64,000 nt of DNA from Maratus speciosus (lineage: Eukaryota > Arthropoda > Arachnida > Araneae > Salticidae), in contig OZ010800.1 of NCBI GenBank assembly GCA_963932465.1, positions 96,181,307 through 96,245,306 on the forward strand, given 5' to 3'. The notes beneath the pieces were generated by a model, which was given only the letters and a program-made list of their open reading frames with translations, searched no databases and was not told the origin of the DNA. Both the position numbers and the translations under genes were made by a program. Position 1 is the first letter of the stretch, and each line of letters opens with the position of its first letter. Of this stretch, positions 24,905 to 37,072 are shown piece by piece.

Positions 24905-27900
24905 CTGGAACAGAATGAAAAGGCCAATGCCCAAAGAACTACTACAAACATGACTTTACATACTTTACAGACATGCTAGTGTCCACATGAGCTAAAAAAG
25001 ACCCAGCAACTCCAACCACTTAAAACCAGAAGAACTTAATCTCACTCTATAAAAGCATGAAACTTAAAACTGCGAAAGGATGAACAGCCACTCAATGATT
25101 TAACATAAATTAATAAATTTATAATAAACTTAAAATAAATACAACACATAATATACACATATATTAGTAAAAAGTAGGACACATTTCTCAGACCCCCCCT
25201 GTGATTCATCACAATAGTATTCAATCAGTTATATTTCCACATGATTGATTTAAAAATTTACAATATATTGAAGTGAAGGCATTCAGTATTAAACAATTTC
25301 TTAAAAACTTTTAAAAACTTGAAATTGCAAGTGAAACAACCATCTAACATACGTTCACCCTACAATTTGCCCCCCTAAAAAGAATTCAAAAGTGTGAAGA
25401 TATATTTAGTAATCCAGTAAAAATCTTAAACATGAAGCAGCCCTACCCGAAATAAAACATCTCTGACTTGTCAAAGGATTATATAACTTTGAATTCAACA
25501 CTAATCTTCCCACATGACGTCAACGTAAAACAACTTTGTCTCAAGCAGGCAAACCCTTGTGGCCACTAAAGGCTACCACTTGACGAAAGTTACAAAATGA
25601 TAAATGCTCCAAGATAATGCTACAATTAATTTTAAGGTTTAAAACATTCTATTGTCCAAAAACAGATTTTCCTCCACGGACTTCCTCCGATCACAATGCA
25701 ATATACCTGAGAATCCTGCCAAATAATAATCAAATACTTAACAAAAGAAGAATATACTGTTGAAGCAAGACACCTCACAAAAGGCCTACCAACATGCTGA
25801 AAAATTAGATCAGCATTCCCTCTTAGCACTAATGCCGAAGCACGCACACATTCCAAAAAGAAAAAAAACAATTTCTCCATCCAGCGCTAGCGGAAACCAG
25901 ATAAAGAAATTTGCCTTTGGCCAAAGGTCTTCATTCGCACCGATTCATACAACATTAACACGCAGGTATATCCGACCGAACAGGAAAATCCTAGAAGATA
26001 AACTAAATGTCAATAAAAATTCAATAATCCTGCTTAAATTCAAATATCAAGGAGCATTCCGTATTTTAAACCATGAAAAACAGTTTTACAGCATGACATC
26101 AATCAGTGGGAGAAAAATAAATGTATTCGTAGAAGGTGTATAGTAAACTCTCAAGTGCAAGAAATGATCAGGTTCCCATTATAAATATGAACCACTATCT
26201 TAAAAACTTGCCACCTTGATCTCAGAGAATACTTCAAAAATTCAGCAACTTTACTCAATTTACACATGTTGCATCCCAAACCTTCTCCAATTAAAAAGAT
26301 GCAGCTTAAAAATCGGGCAATGGCTACCACCAAAAATTTTGTAAACCACCGGGAAAAGGATTTAAAAACAGGTAACAGATATTCCAATAAAAGAACTTTC
26401 CCTCTCAGACAAGATAACCATCTTTGAATAAACCAGGTATTCAAGTTTCTTCCATGATTTGACCCTTAAAAACAGGAAAGTCATTAAACCTTAACCTCTC
26501 AACTTTTCCAGTAGACCATAAAACATAGCCAATCTAAAAAAAACTTGAACTTGGATCAATGAAATTTTAGCATTTGATTCAATTCTAAAATATGCTATAT
26601 GATTGACAAGTTGATCTAAAATATTAAAGGTTACAAGAGGTACTAGTCACAACTGCTACTTATCCATGACTTCCCAGAGTTTAAATTCTGAAACTTTACA
26701 AATATTGAAACTTTATTTAAAAAATTGAAATCCGGAATCTCTACAAAGTTAAAATTGATCCAGATTGATTAAAAGTTAATCTTACAGCACATAAACTTGT
26801 TCCATATTGAAAAGAACATGCAGGCCAAAAGGGGTAAAGGTTAACCAAATTTTAAATATAAAAAAAACCCATTTTTAAAACTTCAACATATGTAATATAA
26901 CAATAATATGTAAAAACTTAAACAATTAAAAATATTGCACATTATATCTATTGCGTTTAATAGCTACAACCAAAAAGTCCCCCCCTCAAAAAGTTTCCAT
27001 CAGGAATCAATCGAAAATCACAGTGCCTTAAAAATAACATTGACACAAGATAATCAATTCAAACCAAGAAAACATACTTAAATGAGTAGAGGAACCCATA
27101 TGGCCAGCAGAAATTACTTTAATTTAATTTTAATAAATATAGTGAAAATTAAACATTGTCGTAATAAAGTTTCTCAAAACATATCCCACCTAATTTAGGG
27201 ATCAAATATTTAAGTGTAGACACAAATTCTATGTCATTACACTTAACTTAAATTCAAAAGATCTTAAGAAAAAGAAACTTATTAAAATTACAGACAATGA
27301 GAAAAATAAAAATTAAATTTGCAATCTTTCATATAAAAAAAACTGCTTAAAGAGATTTAAAAAAAACTGAATGATTAACCCCAATTAATGGCCACAAATC
27401 CTTAATTTTAAAACATGAACCTACAAGAACTTCCCTAGAGTTCAACTTTTAAAAGGTTCCAATTCAAGGTACAGCTGCAAGAAAACATTTCAAAGTATAC
27501 ATTTATGAGATTATCAATTAGGGCAAACAGTATAAAATGAATAAATTAAAACAAATCCATCTTTATTCACAGAATATATATTAAACAAAAACAATGAATA
27601 AATCACTGAACTGAAAACATCCTAATCAACTGACTTCAAATATAGTCCAGCAATTGCATATGACTATTTAAAAATGAAAGGTCAAAGTTGAAAATTCATA
27701 ATAACTCAGTGACAAAAATAAAAAAAGGTTTATATTTAATATTCAAAAGAAAAGTTATGAAAAACCATATTTATTGAATATGACCCTCCGTTAAAGTTAA
27801 AGTCTAAAAAGCATAAATAAAAAAAAACTTAACTATAACTGAAAATAGGAAATTATACTTGTAAAAGCTATCCAAATAAATTTTTGGGTAATCGAGCTAG

Positions 27901-29603
27901 ACCCTATTTAAGAAAATTCTTAAACAGTCGAACTTCCAAAAACTTATTGATAGTTAAAGACCATTCCATTAATAAAATCAAAAGAAATTTTAAACAGCTG
28001 TTAATAAAACTATTAAGTTTAAGAATTTACATTTAAACTATTGAAACTATTATATAAGAGGGTCAAAGAATTAACTGTAAATGAAACAAACTTTAAAATT
28101 TAAAAGTTAACCAGAGTAGGTAGATAGGCCATCACAATCTGTTTAACAGAAATTATGACATTTCAAAAGAATTGCCCCTATTAAAAATTTCTAACCTGAC
28201 AAGATGTTTAAGAAAAACTAAACATAAAACACTATTTTTTAAAAATATTACCCCGATCAACAACTATCAATTTCTGATAAAATATCTATAAAGAGCAATA
28301 ACAGACATTTAACAATCTTTAAAACCCGAAGAAAACTTCCTTCTTTAAATCTCTATATATTTAAAAATTTAATAAAAATAAAAAAAACTATACTGATCAA
28401 CAGCATAAAGATTCCGAAATTTCAAAATACTTTCATTATACTCTCCACACACATTAAAAATTTATAAGAAGCAATTGTAGAAAGGTAAAACATGATGGCA
28501 TACACTTTTAAATGCACAAAACTTCCCTTAAAAGACTTAAATACATTTGAAAAACCATCCAATGAACCATCTTGGGATCTAAAGAAAAGCATGTGTTATT
28601 CCTCCGGATCTCAAATTTGTGTGGCTAAAATAGATTCAGGAAATGTTCAACTTATGTCGATAAATGCCTAAAAAAAAGTTCTGTATATTAGTAAAAGTTC
28701 AAAAACGTGTCTCCAAAAATTGATACGGCTTCCAATCAGGCTCATTCATATAAAGTAAGTTAACATCCATCATCATTTCCGCCCAGCACGCGACCATTGC
28801 AATACTGGGGGATACACCGTTAGGCACTTCTTGAAGAAAATCACAAACGTTCCTCAAATACTGCAGATGACGAACTTATTAAAACAAAACGTGACAACTA
28901 TGAAGATTTCACTGAACACTTCAGATTATAGAAGCACTTGACTGGAGCACTAAAAATGATTCACTTCACAATGATCAAACTTCAGCTTAACTTAAAAACA
29001 CATGGATCAAGGTAGATTCTTTAGCCTGAAAATATGCAACTTCAAAATATGCAAATCAAGGCAGATTCAGTCACAATATGTCGAACATATCTCGACGAAA
29101 AAGGTAAGGATTCAGTCAACTACTAATATAGATGACACTTGTTTTAAAATGTAAACTTGAACACTGTCCTCTTCCATAGGCAATTATTGTAGATATGCCA
29201 TGAGGTCAAAAAAAATTCTCAAACTTATTTACTTTATCAAAAACTTTTAATTTACCTTTAAAAAAAAATTTCAAATATACCATATAAACTTTCTATTACT
29301 TTAAAAAAATTTCAAAATTATCAAAAATATTCAATTTACAAACTTAAAAATATTATAAACTAACCGCCCCCCCATCGCAAAGCATCGCTAAATAGCTAAT
29401 GGGGTTAGCGTTCACCACCATAATACCGTACCCCTAAGGGTTAAATACGGTAATTATAAAAATAAAACAGAATATATATATTAAAAAAAAATTAAAAAAA
29501 ACACATAAATTACAATTTATTTAACTATTATAACAAAAAAAATTTTTTTCAATTTTTAAATGAAGTTTCTATTAAATTTTAAACTATTAACACAGTTAGG
29601 GAC

Positions 29604-29615
29604 GGGCCCATAACC
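29604..29615 (-). promoter_or_regulatory. primer binding site for internal initiator tRNA-Met fragment
   Basis: One nucleotide after the 5' LTR the minus strand reads GGTTATGGGCCC. This is complementary to the anticodon-stem half of initiator tRNA-Met (...GGGCCCAUAACC), the unusual half-tRNA primer known from Drosophila copia. It is the main evidence for placing the element in the copia class and for its orientation. Confidence 0.75.
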
Positions 29616-29616
29616 G

Positions 29617-30849
29617 TGATGTCATTAAATTAACGACAAGGATTTAAGTTAGCAAAGTTTAAGTAATACACAATGAAAGCAAAAGCTAAATGTCCCATTT
29701 GGGTTTTAAATAGTTACGAAAAAGATAAGAGATGTATGGTGGCGAAATGAAAACAAATTAAGTTTAAAAACAAACTAAACGTTTATTAAATAAAATATAA
29801 AACAATATGATTAAATATATTTCCAACAGTAAACAAATATTTAAATTCTATTAAGTACATTCTGTTATACATATCTAGAAAAACATATTTAACAATAAAA
29901 GGAAAACTGACCTCGTGACACATAATGAAACAATCGCTTGAGTGACTGTCCGTGATTAGATATATCCGTGAACTGCCGACAAACTAAATTATCCCGATTC
30001 ATATATATATATATCAATGCTGAAGAACACTGGGAAAACATTTCTATAAAGAAGAAATTGCATTGCTGAAGAATATCACAAAACACTTAAAGTTGATGTA
30101 TTAAACCATCCATAAATGAATTCACTCCGAGCTTCACTTTAACGATCGCCATTCGTGACTCACAGCTTGCCATTTACTTATTGACGAGAAAAACAGAGTC
30201 CGTACGTTAAAACCGGAGTCGAAGTTGAAAACTATCGAACTCCCATTGGTATCCTCATAAATGGCTGACACAAGTTAAAGCAAGAGCAAGTTAAGTAATA
30301 ATTCATTAAAAACCAACAGAACTTCTAAATGAACGTCCTCAGCCATCGAAACTCCAGAGAGATAAAACACTGTTAGAAAGAGGAGGTGAAGAGAAAAGAA
30401 AATGGATCTGTATTTATATCAGCCGGGCGTTCAAATAAGATCTCATTACGCAATTCAAGGAGCAGCAGCAGACGAAACCATGATGAAAGATCGCACAGCT
30501 GATGTACCGTAGACTCAAACGGACGACGCCATCTGGCGGCGAACGTGGAACTATTATCGTGGCGGTCATTCGAATGAGATGCGTGCTCTTGAATGCATGA
30601 AAGCTGACAGCTGGAAAACTGATTGAAAAACGAAAGTACGCCCGGGAAAGAAAGTAAATAAACTAAAGAACTTTACAAACAGGATAACTGAAATGGATAA
30701 AAGGTAAGTAAAGAAATGATTGACTTTATATTATTAATAAAATATATTTAAAGAATGTTAAAAGATATTCAAATAAAGAAATATATGAAATGTAGAGGAG
30801 ATATCTCTGGACAGTGTCAAGATAGGAATAAGGTGTTTTACACTTGTCA
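29617..30849 (-). repeat. 5' LTR of the copia-class element
   Basis: 1233 bp, paired with 23645-24885. It includes a (TA)n/TATATATATGA stretch near 30002 that could serve as a TATA region in the minus sense. Confidence 0.92.
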
Positions 30850-31010
30850 AATTTCATCAAAAAATCGCAGGAAACACCGCAAACTTCGTCAAAAGACCGC
30901 GAAAATAACACAAATTTCGTCAAAAGTTCGCGAAAAAAACCGCAAATTTTGTCAAGGGATCACGAAAAAAAGCATTTTTGCGAATTTTGGCCGCAGAAAA
31001 AATGCATAGT
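30850..31010 (+). repeat. ~31-bp minisatellite, right part of the split array
   Basis: Continuation of the array at 23412-23644, ending in the tail module GCATAGTTAGTGCC. Its stop-free translations are a by-product of the repeat. Confidence 0.85.
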
Positions 31011-31367
31011 TAGTGCCGGAAATGGAATTCCCGCTCCCCTGCCCTCTCCTCTGCTGTAACTTTTCAGAAAATTTGCTGTGAATTTCAGAATTTTTTTTTT
31101 TACTCAGAATCACCCCTGATTCTACTCAACAAAAGTGATTCAAGTAAATGGCGAATATTGTATTTAAAACTGTGAAAACGCACATTACATGCATCAGTTT
31201 TGTGAAAACTGGTCATTTGTTTTGAAAAACGGCAGCTGTCCCATTTTCGAGACATCTTAGGCTAAAAGAGTGGTCTTTTCCTGCTGCACAGAAACTTTGA
31301 GTTTGAGTGTTATACACTGGACAACAGTTTTTAAAATGTTATTCTGCCTAGCGAAAAAAGTAAGGTA

Positions 31368-32780
31368 CTAGCAAAACCCATGGCTTTGCTCGCGTAATAA
31401 TTGAAATATGCCTAAATAGTGGTACTTGTGGGTCTATTTTTATTACACGAAATTATACAGCTGTAATTCAAAAGTTACTAAGCCACAGTTTGACTAAACT
31501 TCATTATTACACAACATTAGGCGAAAATGTGACTTCATTTAATGAGAAGAATTAAAACTAATTCTTAATAAATGATAATTTAGAATGTAATTGGAACTTT
31601 TACACTCATTTCAGTTTTCATTTGAGGTTTTGAATTTTTTAGAAAGCATTCTTAGCAAGCATTTACGTCTTAAAAGTAATAACCATCATCATATATTCCA
31701 AGTTTCAAGTCTAATGGTTTACCACCCCCAACGTAAAATATATCTTATGTTGGAACAGGAAGTGTCACTATCAATTTGCCAACATTATTTTTGAAATCGG
31801 TTTTGTATTTCCTGAGATCCCATAAAAATCGTAATTTAGAAAGTTTTTAGAATGCTTTCGCTCATTTATGCCCTTTTAAATGTTGAATATTTTAGAAACT
31901 GCTCTTAGAGAGCATTTACATCTTACAAATATCTACCATGCTAAATTTTAACTTTCTATCCTTAACAAATCCATAAAAATCGAAATTCAGGTAGTTTTTC
32001 ACTCATTTCACTCTTTTAAATTTCGATTTTCTTAAAAACTATTCTTACAGAGCATTTACATCTTATAAGAAACTATCATGCCAAATTTATAGTTTCTAGC
32101 CCCTTCAGAATAACAAAAATCGCAATTTTAGAGTATTTTTTGACACTGCAACCCCCTGGTGGCAGTGGCACTGACATAAAATATAGCCTGTATTCGAGCT
32201 GGGACTGTTACCATCAATTTGCAATCATTACGTTTGAAATTGGTTTGGTATTTCCTGAGATTTCATAGAAATCGTAATTTAGAATATTTTTAGAACGCTT
32301 TTTGCTCATTTCACCCTTTTAAATTTGGAATTTTAGGAACTGACTGTAAAGATCATTTACATCTTATTCGTACCTACCACGCCAAATTTCAAGTTTCAAT
32401 CTTTAACAATTCCACAGAAATCGTAATTTAGAAAGTTTTTAGAACTCTTTTCATGCATTTTTAACCCTTTTAAATTTCGATTTTTTTACAAACAGTTCTT
32501 AGAGATCTTATAAGACCATCTTATAAGTAAATACCATGCCAAATTTCAAGTTTTTACGACCTCCAGTAACACAAATATCGCATTTTTAGATCGTGATTTG
32601 CTTCTGCACCCCTTTAGGAGTAGTGCCACTAGCATAAAATATAGCTTATGCTGAAACAAGGACTGTCACCATCAATTTGCCACCATTACTTTTGAAATTG
32701 GTTCGATAGTTCCAGAATTTACACCCTACAAACACACAAGCTAACAAGCAAATGTTGCTTCTTTATAATATTAGTATAGA
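31368..32780 (-). mobile_element. non-autonomous Helitron
   Basis: On the minus strand it starts TCTATACTAATATTATAAAG, a common animal Helitron 5' end, and finishes with the hairpin AGCAAAGCC-ATG-GGTTTTGCT running into CTAG, between host A and T. The 1.4-kb body has internally repeated ~280-bp blocks: 'ATCAATTTGCCA.CATTA', 'TCGTAATTTAGAA(A/T)', 'GAGCATTTACATCTTA' and 'ATGCCAAATTT' recur three to four times. No Rep/helicase frame. Confidence 0.82.
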
Positions 32781-33525
32781 TAAGACTTCAAGCGAAACCC
32801 AGATATTTTCTCAGATCTGTAATTATAATGAAGATATTTTAACGAAATTTTCAATAAATTTACATTGCTTTTCCTTTATGCGAAATCTGATGTCTTTTAA
32901 AGTGCTGGTAGTGCACAGTAATTCAGTCAACTATTGCGTGCTTAATATATTAACTACATTCCAAAATATAGAATACCTAATTCAGCACTGTTTGGACGTG
33001 GATAAATTCCACCAAATCTCGTGATATTATTACATTGACACAAAGCAAGGTAAGTCTATTGAAAATTTTGCTGAAATTGCTTCATTGTTAACCCTTTCAG
33101 GGACAAAGCATTTTCCTTTCTAAAATGTTGAAATAAATGAATGACAATTTTTGTCTGAAAAATTGGATTCCAATCGCTAGATATTTTCCGATGAACCATC
33201 CGATGATTTTCGATACAAACAATGTTTGTTGTACTGTGTTATTCCATCTTTTAAAATTTGTGTATGATTTTTTTTAAACACTTCTAAATCTAACATAGTT
33301 TTGTGTTATTTCATTGATGCATTTTAAGTTTTGTAACTCTAATATTGTAAACGCTGTTTAAATGAATCATAATCAGCGTATTTGCTGATTCTAATAACCA
33401 AGAATAAAAGCGTTATGATTTCATTCATTAGACTGATTCGATTAGCCAGTGATTCAATTAAACGGCGACCAACGTTATCAACAACTCAAAACCCACCCTA
33501 GAGCCGAATTCTGGCTGCGCCACTG
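32781..33525. other. right part of the outer hAT element
   Basis: Non-coding. About 32815-33010 is recognisably similar to 61145-61325 ('TAATGAAGATATTTTA', 'ACATTCCAAA.TAT'), so it contains part of another interspersed repeat. Confidence 0.45.
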
Positions 33526-33639
33526 CTTGGAGATATTACTTTGCTTTTTAAAAGAGTTAGGAGGGAGGGTGGGTTATACTATTTGGGTTTTTTCACACAA
33601 TTTTTGTCAGAATTGAAAGTTTAATAAATCTAGATGTCA

Positions 33640-34060
33640 GAAATTAAATCCAGGGTCCCTTACTTAGTTTGGAAAGATTTTCATTTAATAAATATAAATC
33701 ATACAAATTCAAAGTTTGCTTGTAAAAACAGATTGGAGCATACATAGCATGGCCAGTGTATGCTGCTAAAGGCAGTGGGGCCCACAACTCTAGGTTTGTT
33801 TGGACAGATTTTTGTTAAAAAAATATAAAATAGTACAGATTTGAGGCTGTATGTTGCCAAAGTAAGTGTACTCCCTACTCCCCCCTCCCCAACATTAGGT
33901 TTGTTTGGAAAGATATTCATTTAGAAATATAAAATCATACAAACCTGAGGGCATATTCTGCCGAAGACAGTGGGGCCCTCAACATTAGGTTCATTTGGAA
34001 AGATATTTGCCTAAAAATATAAAATTACTCAACACTGATTTTAGGTGTATTTAAAGTTAT
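33640..34060. repeat. degenerate ~110-130-bp tandem repeat
   Basis: Three to four units share 'TTGGAAAGAT(A/T)TTCATTTA', 'AATATAAAATCATACAAA' and 'GCAGTGGGGCCC.CAAC'. Unit lengths vary. No function recognised. Confidence 0.65.
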
Positions 34061-34944
34061 CACGAACTTGGGAAATGCCTTGGCGGGTCAGATAGTTAAT
34101 GAATAAATAGCAGGACAACGAATTTTATTAATTACTTGTATTGACACTTTTCACACTAAAATTTCTTCATTACCTTTTTCCAGAAGGAAAATCTCTCATA
34201 TTTGTTTTGTCACAACCATGCACAAGATGTTGGCACTGTTGCCCTACCTTTTATAAAAAAGTAAATGTATGGAAGTTGAATTATAGTGAAAAAAATTCAT
34301 TGTTCTTACTGATTGAAAAAATCTATTTTCAACTTTTTTGTAATTTAATTGAATAACAGCTGGAGTTTTTAATTTTTTAAATTATATTAATTTTGATATT
34401 GTATGCTTTTAAAACACAGAAATTTTAGGTTCTTACTTGAAAGATATATCTTATTTCAGTTTATCCACCTGTCTGTACTTATCATGCAACTGTATTTCAA
34501 AAATAATAAATAAGTAAATAAATAAAACATAAAAAAACTCAGTTTAAAAATTACCAAATCACCAAGTGATCACCAAATCTGGCAATATTTGTCAAAATAT
34601 GGCCAAATTTGGTGTCAAAAAAAGTTGTAAAAAAGTGACAACTTGGCGATAACATAGAAATTAGGCAAAAATTTTGTTTAAAACATGTATTACAGTTGAC
34701 ATTTTTTATTCAATTATTGATGCTTCTATAAGTGTGGCATTTACAATGATCAAATACAAAAATTTCCATTATTCTTTTTGAAATATTTCCTTTTTAAAAA
34801 TTTTTTAAATAAAAATTAGTGCACATTCTTTTCCTTTTTTAAGTTAAGAATTGAGTATCTAATAAACAGCCGGAAAATCACTAGAAAGCAAGAAATTAAT
34901 TCGAACTTGGCATGACATTTCTTTTATAAAATATGAATGATTTA
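34061..34944. other. non-coding intron sequence
   Basis: AT-rich. The part around 34551-34680 ('CACCAA.TCACCAAGTGAT', 'AAATATGGCCAAATTTGG') resembles 38071-38200, so both may be old copies of one repeat. Nothing else recognised. Confidence 0.45.
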
Positions 34945-35187
34945 CAGTAGCTCCCAAAAGTGTTCGTACACTTATGAATTTCAATGAAATAGTGCTCTAT
35001 TTATTAATTAAAATTAATATTTCAAAATGAGTATTTAATAATACGATCTATAACTTATTCTTAACAAAGCTACATAAAATATTTTAAAAACATAGTAAAA
35101 CTTTATTTTGAAGAAATAAATAATAACAAAATAACAAAAAAGTTACTTCACAAAAGTGTTCGTACACTTAAAAAAAATCTCTATATA

Positions 35188-35981
35188 CAGTAAAATACAT
35201 TTAACACGAAAATGCTTAAGACGAAAAATCACTTAACACGAAATGATATAACCGTCCAGACAATATACGATGCAATTCAATACATTTTTATTCTTTTAAC
35301 ACGAAACAAAAATTGTTTAACACGAAAAAAATTCACTTTTGAGCTAGTAAGTTTGAGTTGAAATTGGTGAATTTTGTGTTAAAACCACTGAATTTTGAGT
35401 GAAAATCAGTGAATTTCATGTTTTTTGTAAATTAGCTTATGTTTTATGAACACAATTGCTGAGAAATCGGTGTGAAAACTTACTGCTATTTCGCTTCAAA
35501 TGAAGATGAAGCTGCTTAATGCAGTTAATGAAATAGAAGGACGAAAACGGAAATCTGCAAAAAGATTTGCATTGCCAATTTTACATTATCAACAATAATA
35601 AAAAACAGGGATCCCATTATGTTAATGTTTGAGCACAGTATGTTTAAGCCTGATAGAAAACGCATGAGAACTGCTAAGCACGAAGATCTAGAGACAGCTT
35701 TGCTTATTTGTTTCAAACAAGCTCGGTCTCAGGATATTGAAAAAGGCACTTCAAAAAAAAAAGATCTGATTTTTTTCCTCCAAAACAATATTTTGTTTAC
35801 TTGCTTTTAGTCCTAATGGATGCAACTTACTAGTAGTTTAACAGAAATTAAAAATAAAATTTGACGACGTCGAAAATGTTTCTGGATTTTGTTCTGTTTT
35901 AAAGAATCTTTTAACGCAAAATTCTTTTAACACAAAAAAATTTTTCGGTCCCCTCAGTTTCGTGTTAAATGTATTTCACTG
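35188..35981 (+). mobile_element. Tigger-type element nested in the Tc1 element
   Basis: TA-flanked, with ~24-bp terminal inverted repeats starting CAGTAAAATACATTTAACAC and, on the other end, CAGTGAAATACATTTAACAC. It is a 794-bp deletion derivative. About 35500-35730 on the plus strand encodes decayed pieces of the Tigger/CENP-B N-terminal DNA-binding region, including RMRTAKHEDLETALLICFKQ (compare the family's 'RKRLR.A.YEDLEEAL..WF.Q'). It sits in the left part of the Tc1 element, outside its transposase. Confidence 0.88.
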
Positions 35982-36011
35982 TATTAGTAAATATTGTAAT
36001 ATTTAGTTAAA

Positions 36012-36319
36012 TTAGTACTTAGTAGGATATCCTTTAGCATCCGCAACAGCTTTTAAATGTCTAGGAATAGATTTCAATAGTTTTTTTTTTTTTTTTTTTT
36101 TGCAATATCTGCATCAATGTTCATCCATTCATTGATCATTACTGTTTTTAGTTTGCTTTTCATTTTAATGTCATTTCTTTGTACTCTAACCTCCGGTTCT
36201 CTCCAAATATGTTCTATTGGGTTTAAATCCAGCGACTGAGGTGGTGTTTTCAGAACTTGTGAATAATTATAGAGCACCAGAGGCGAATATTGAGAGCCAT
36301 GTGCTTAGAATTGTTATCT

Positions 36320-36358
<39 letters not shown>

Positions 36359-37072
36359 TTTTCAATATCCAAATTTTGGGCTGATAATTTAAAATTGTCT
36401 TTTAAAATATTTAAATAAAGAGCATGATTCATTATGCTATCAATAAATACTAAATCACCTAGTCCTGATGCTGCCATGCACCCTCACAAACAGACACCTC
36501 CACCGCCATGCTTAACTGTTCCAACTAAGTTCTTGGGATTAAGTTCTTTATTTTTTCTTCTCCAGACAATTATACGCTCATTGGAACCAAAAATGTTAGG
36601 TTAGTTTTCATCAACAAATAAGACATTATTCTAATATGATTCAGGTTTATTTATCATTGATTTTGAAGGAAAGCCGAAGCTTCCTGTTTTTCACACTAAC
36701 AAAAAATTTTCTACAGCCGGAACACCCATTTAATCTAGCTGATCTCAGCACCCTTTGAACAGTTTCAGGTGGAATTTAAGTAGAAAATGTTTCATTAAAT
36801 TCTGTAGCAACTTTCATAGTACTTAATCGTGGATTTGTCACAATTTTTCTAATTATAAATCTTATATCATGTTGGGTAAACTTTGATGGACGACCTTTTC
36901 TTACCTTACTTTCGATATGATGTTCTTCTTTAAAGCGTTTTATCACATACTACACAGTAGAATGGGATAAATTAACTAATTTAGAAATATTCTGAACGGA
37001 TTTACCACTACTATGAAAGAAGATAATCAATTTTTGAATGCTATTAGTTATTTTTTTACGACTACGAGCCAT
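36012..37072 (-). pseudogene. Tc1-like transposase, broken
   Basis: Starts ATG at 37072-37070 with MARSRKKITNSIQKLI, a paired helix-turn-helix N-terminus followed by a basic GRPSKF hinge (GRPR-like AT-hook), as in Tc1 transposases. The C-terminal part includes SLDLNPIEHIWRE, the signature around the third catalytic acidic residue, and ends IPRHLKAVADAKGYPTKY with TAA at 36014-36012. Between these the frame has several stops and shifts, and homopolymers interrupt it: an A-run at about 36325-36355 and a T-run at 36079-36101. The transposase would cut and paste the element at TA sites; this copy cannot. The family length is about 340 residues, consistent with the span. Confidence 0.88.

Larger units (their letters stand above)
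24886..29616 (-). other. LTR-element interior, non-coding or decayed
   Basis: AT-rich 4.73 kb without a recognisable retroelement protein on either strand. The longest frames (127 codons at 25760-26143 plus, 97 codons at 26151-26444 minus) have no known motif. Short C7-type tracts on the plus strand (G-runs in the element's sense) recur near 25193, 25371, 26983 and 29366, besides the one at the 3' LTR. Confidence 0.6.
23645..30849 (-). mobile_element. copia-class LTR retroelement, no intact coding region
   Basis: Two ~1.24-kb direct repeats (23645-24885 and 29617-30849), differing at fewer than ten substitutions plus one ~8-bp indel, are flanked by the 5-bp duplication AATTT (23640-23644, 30850-30854). 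In the minus orientation each LTR starts TG and ends CA. A primer site matching internal initiator tRNA-Met follows the 5' LTR, and a purine tract precedes the 3' LTR, so transcription runs right to left. The 4.73-kb interior has no frame over 130 codons and I could not find gag, integrase, RT or RNase H motifs. The near-identical LTRs imply recent movement, so it probably relied on proteins supplied in trans, like the LARD class of non-autonomous elements. A badly decayed pol cannot be excluded by eye. Confidence 0.88.
23366..31118. mobile_element. hAT-type element carrying a minisatellite, split by an LTR element
   Basis: The left end TAGGGGCGATTCTGT and the right end CAGAATCACCCCTG are inverted repeats (consensus CAGGGGTGATTCTG). 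A perfect 8-bp duplication ATTCTACT lies at 23358-23365 and 31119-31126. Without the LTR insertion the element is ~543 bp, most of it a ~31-bp minisatellite (23412-23644 and 30850-31000) followed by a tail module 'GCATAGTTAGTGCC', a C/T-rich tract and 'TCAGAAAATTTGCTGT'. The same array plus tail occurs at 41696-42150 and, in another element type, at 49922, 53814 and 57704. Confidence 0.88.
23182..33525. mobile_element. outer hAT-type element of a nest (10.3 kb with insertions)
   Basis: Ends CACTGGCGCAGC (left) and GCTGCGCCACTG (right) are inverted repeats with one mismatch. The flanks carry a perfect 8-bp duplication CTTGGAGA at 23174-23181 and 33526-33533, which ties two ends 10.3 kb apart to one insertion. 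Subtracting the nested elements (23366-31118 and 31368-32780) leaves about 1.2 kb of original sequence without a transposase frame. A G-run follows the left end at about 23196-23208. Confidence 0.85.

Noticed and set aside
25760..26143. 127-codon plus frame in the LTR element
   Set aside because: Opposite to the element's sense as set by primer site and purine tract, with no gag/pol motif.
23925..30086. Identical 65-codon frames in two places
   Set aside because: They lie at the same position in the two LTRs and reflect LTR identity only.
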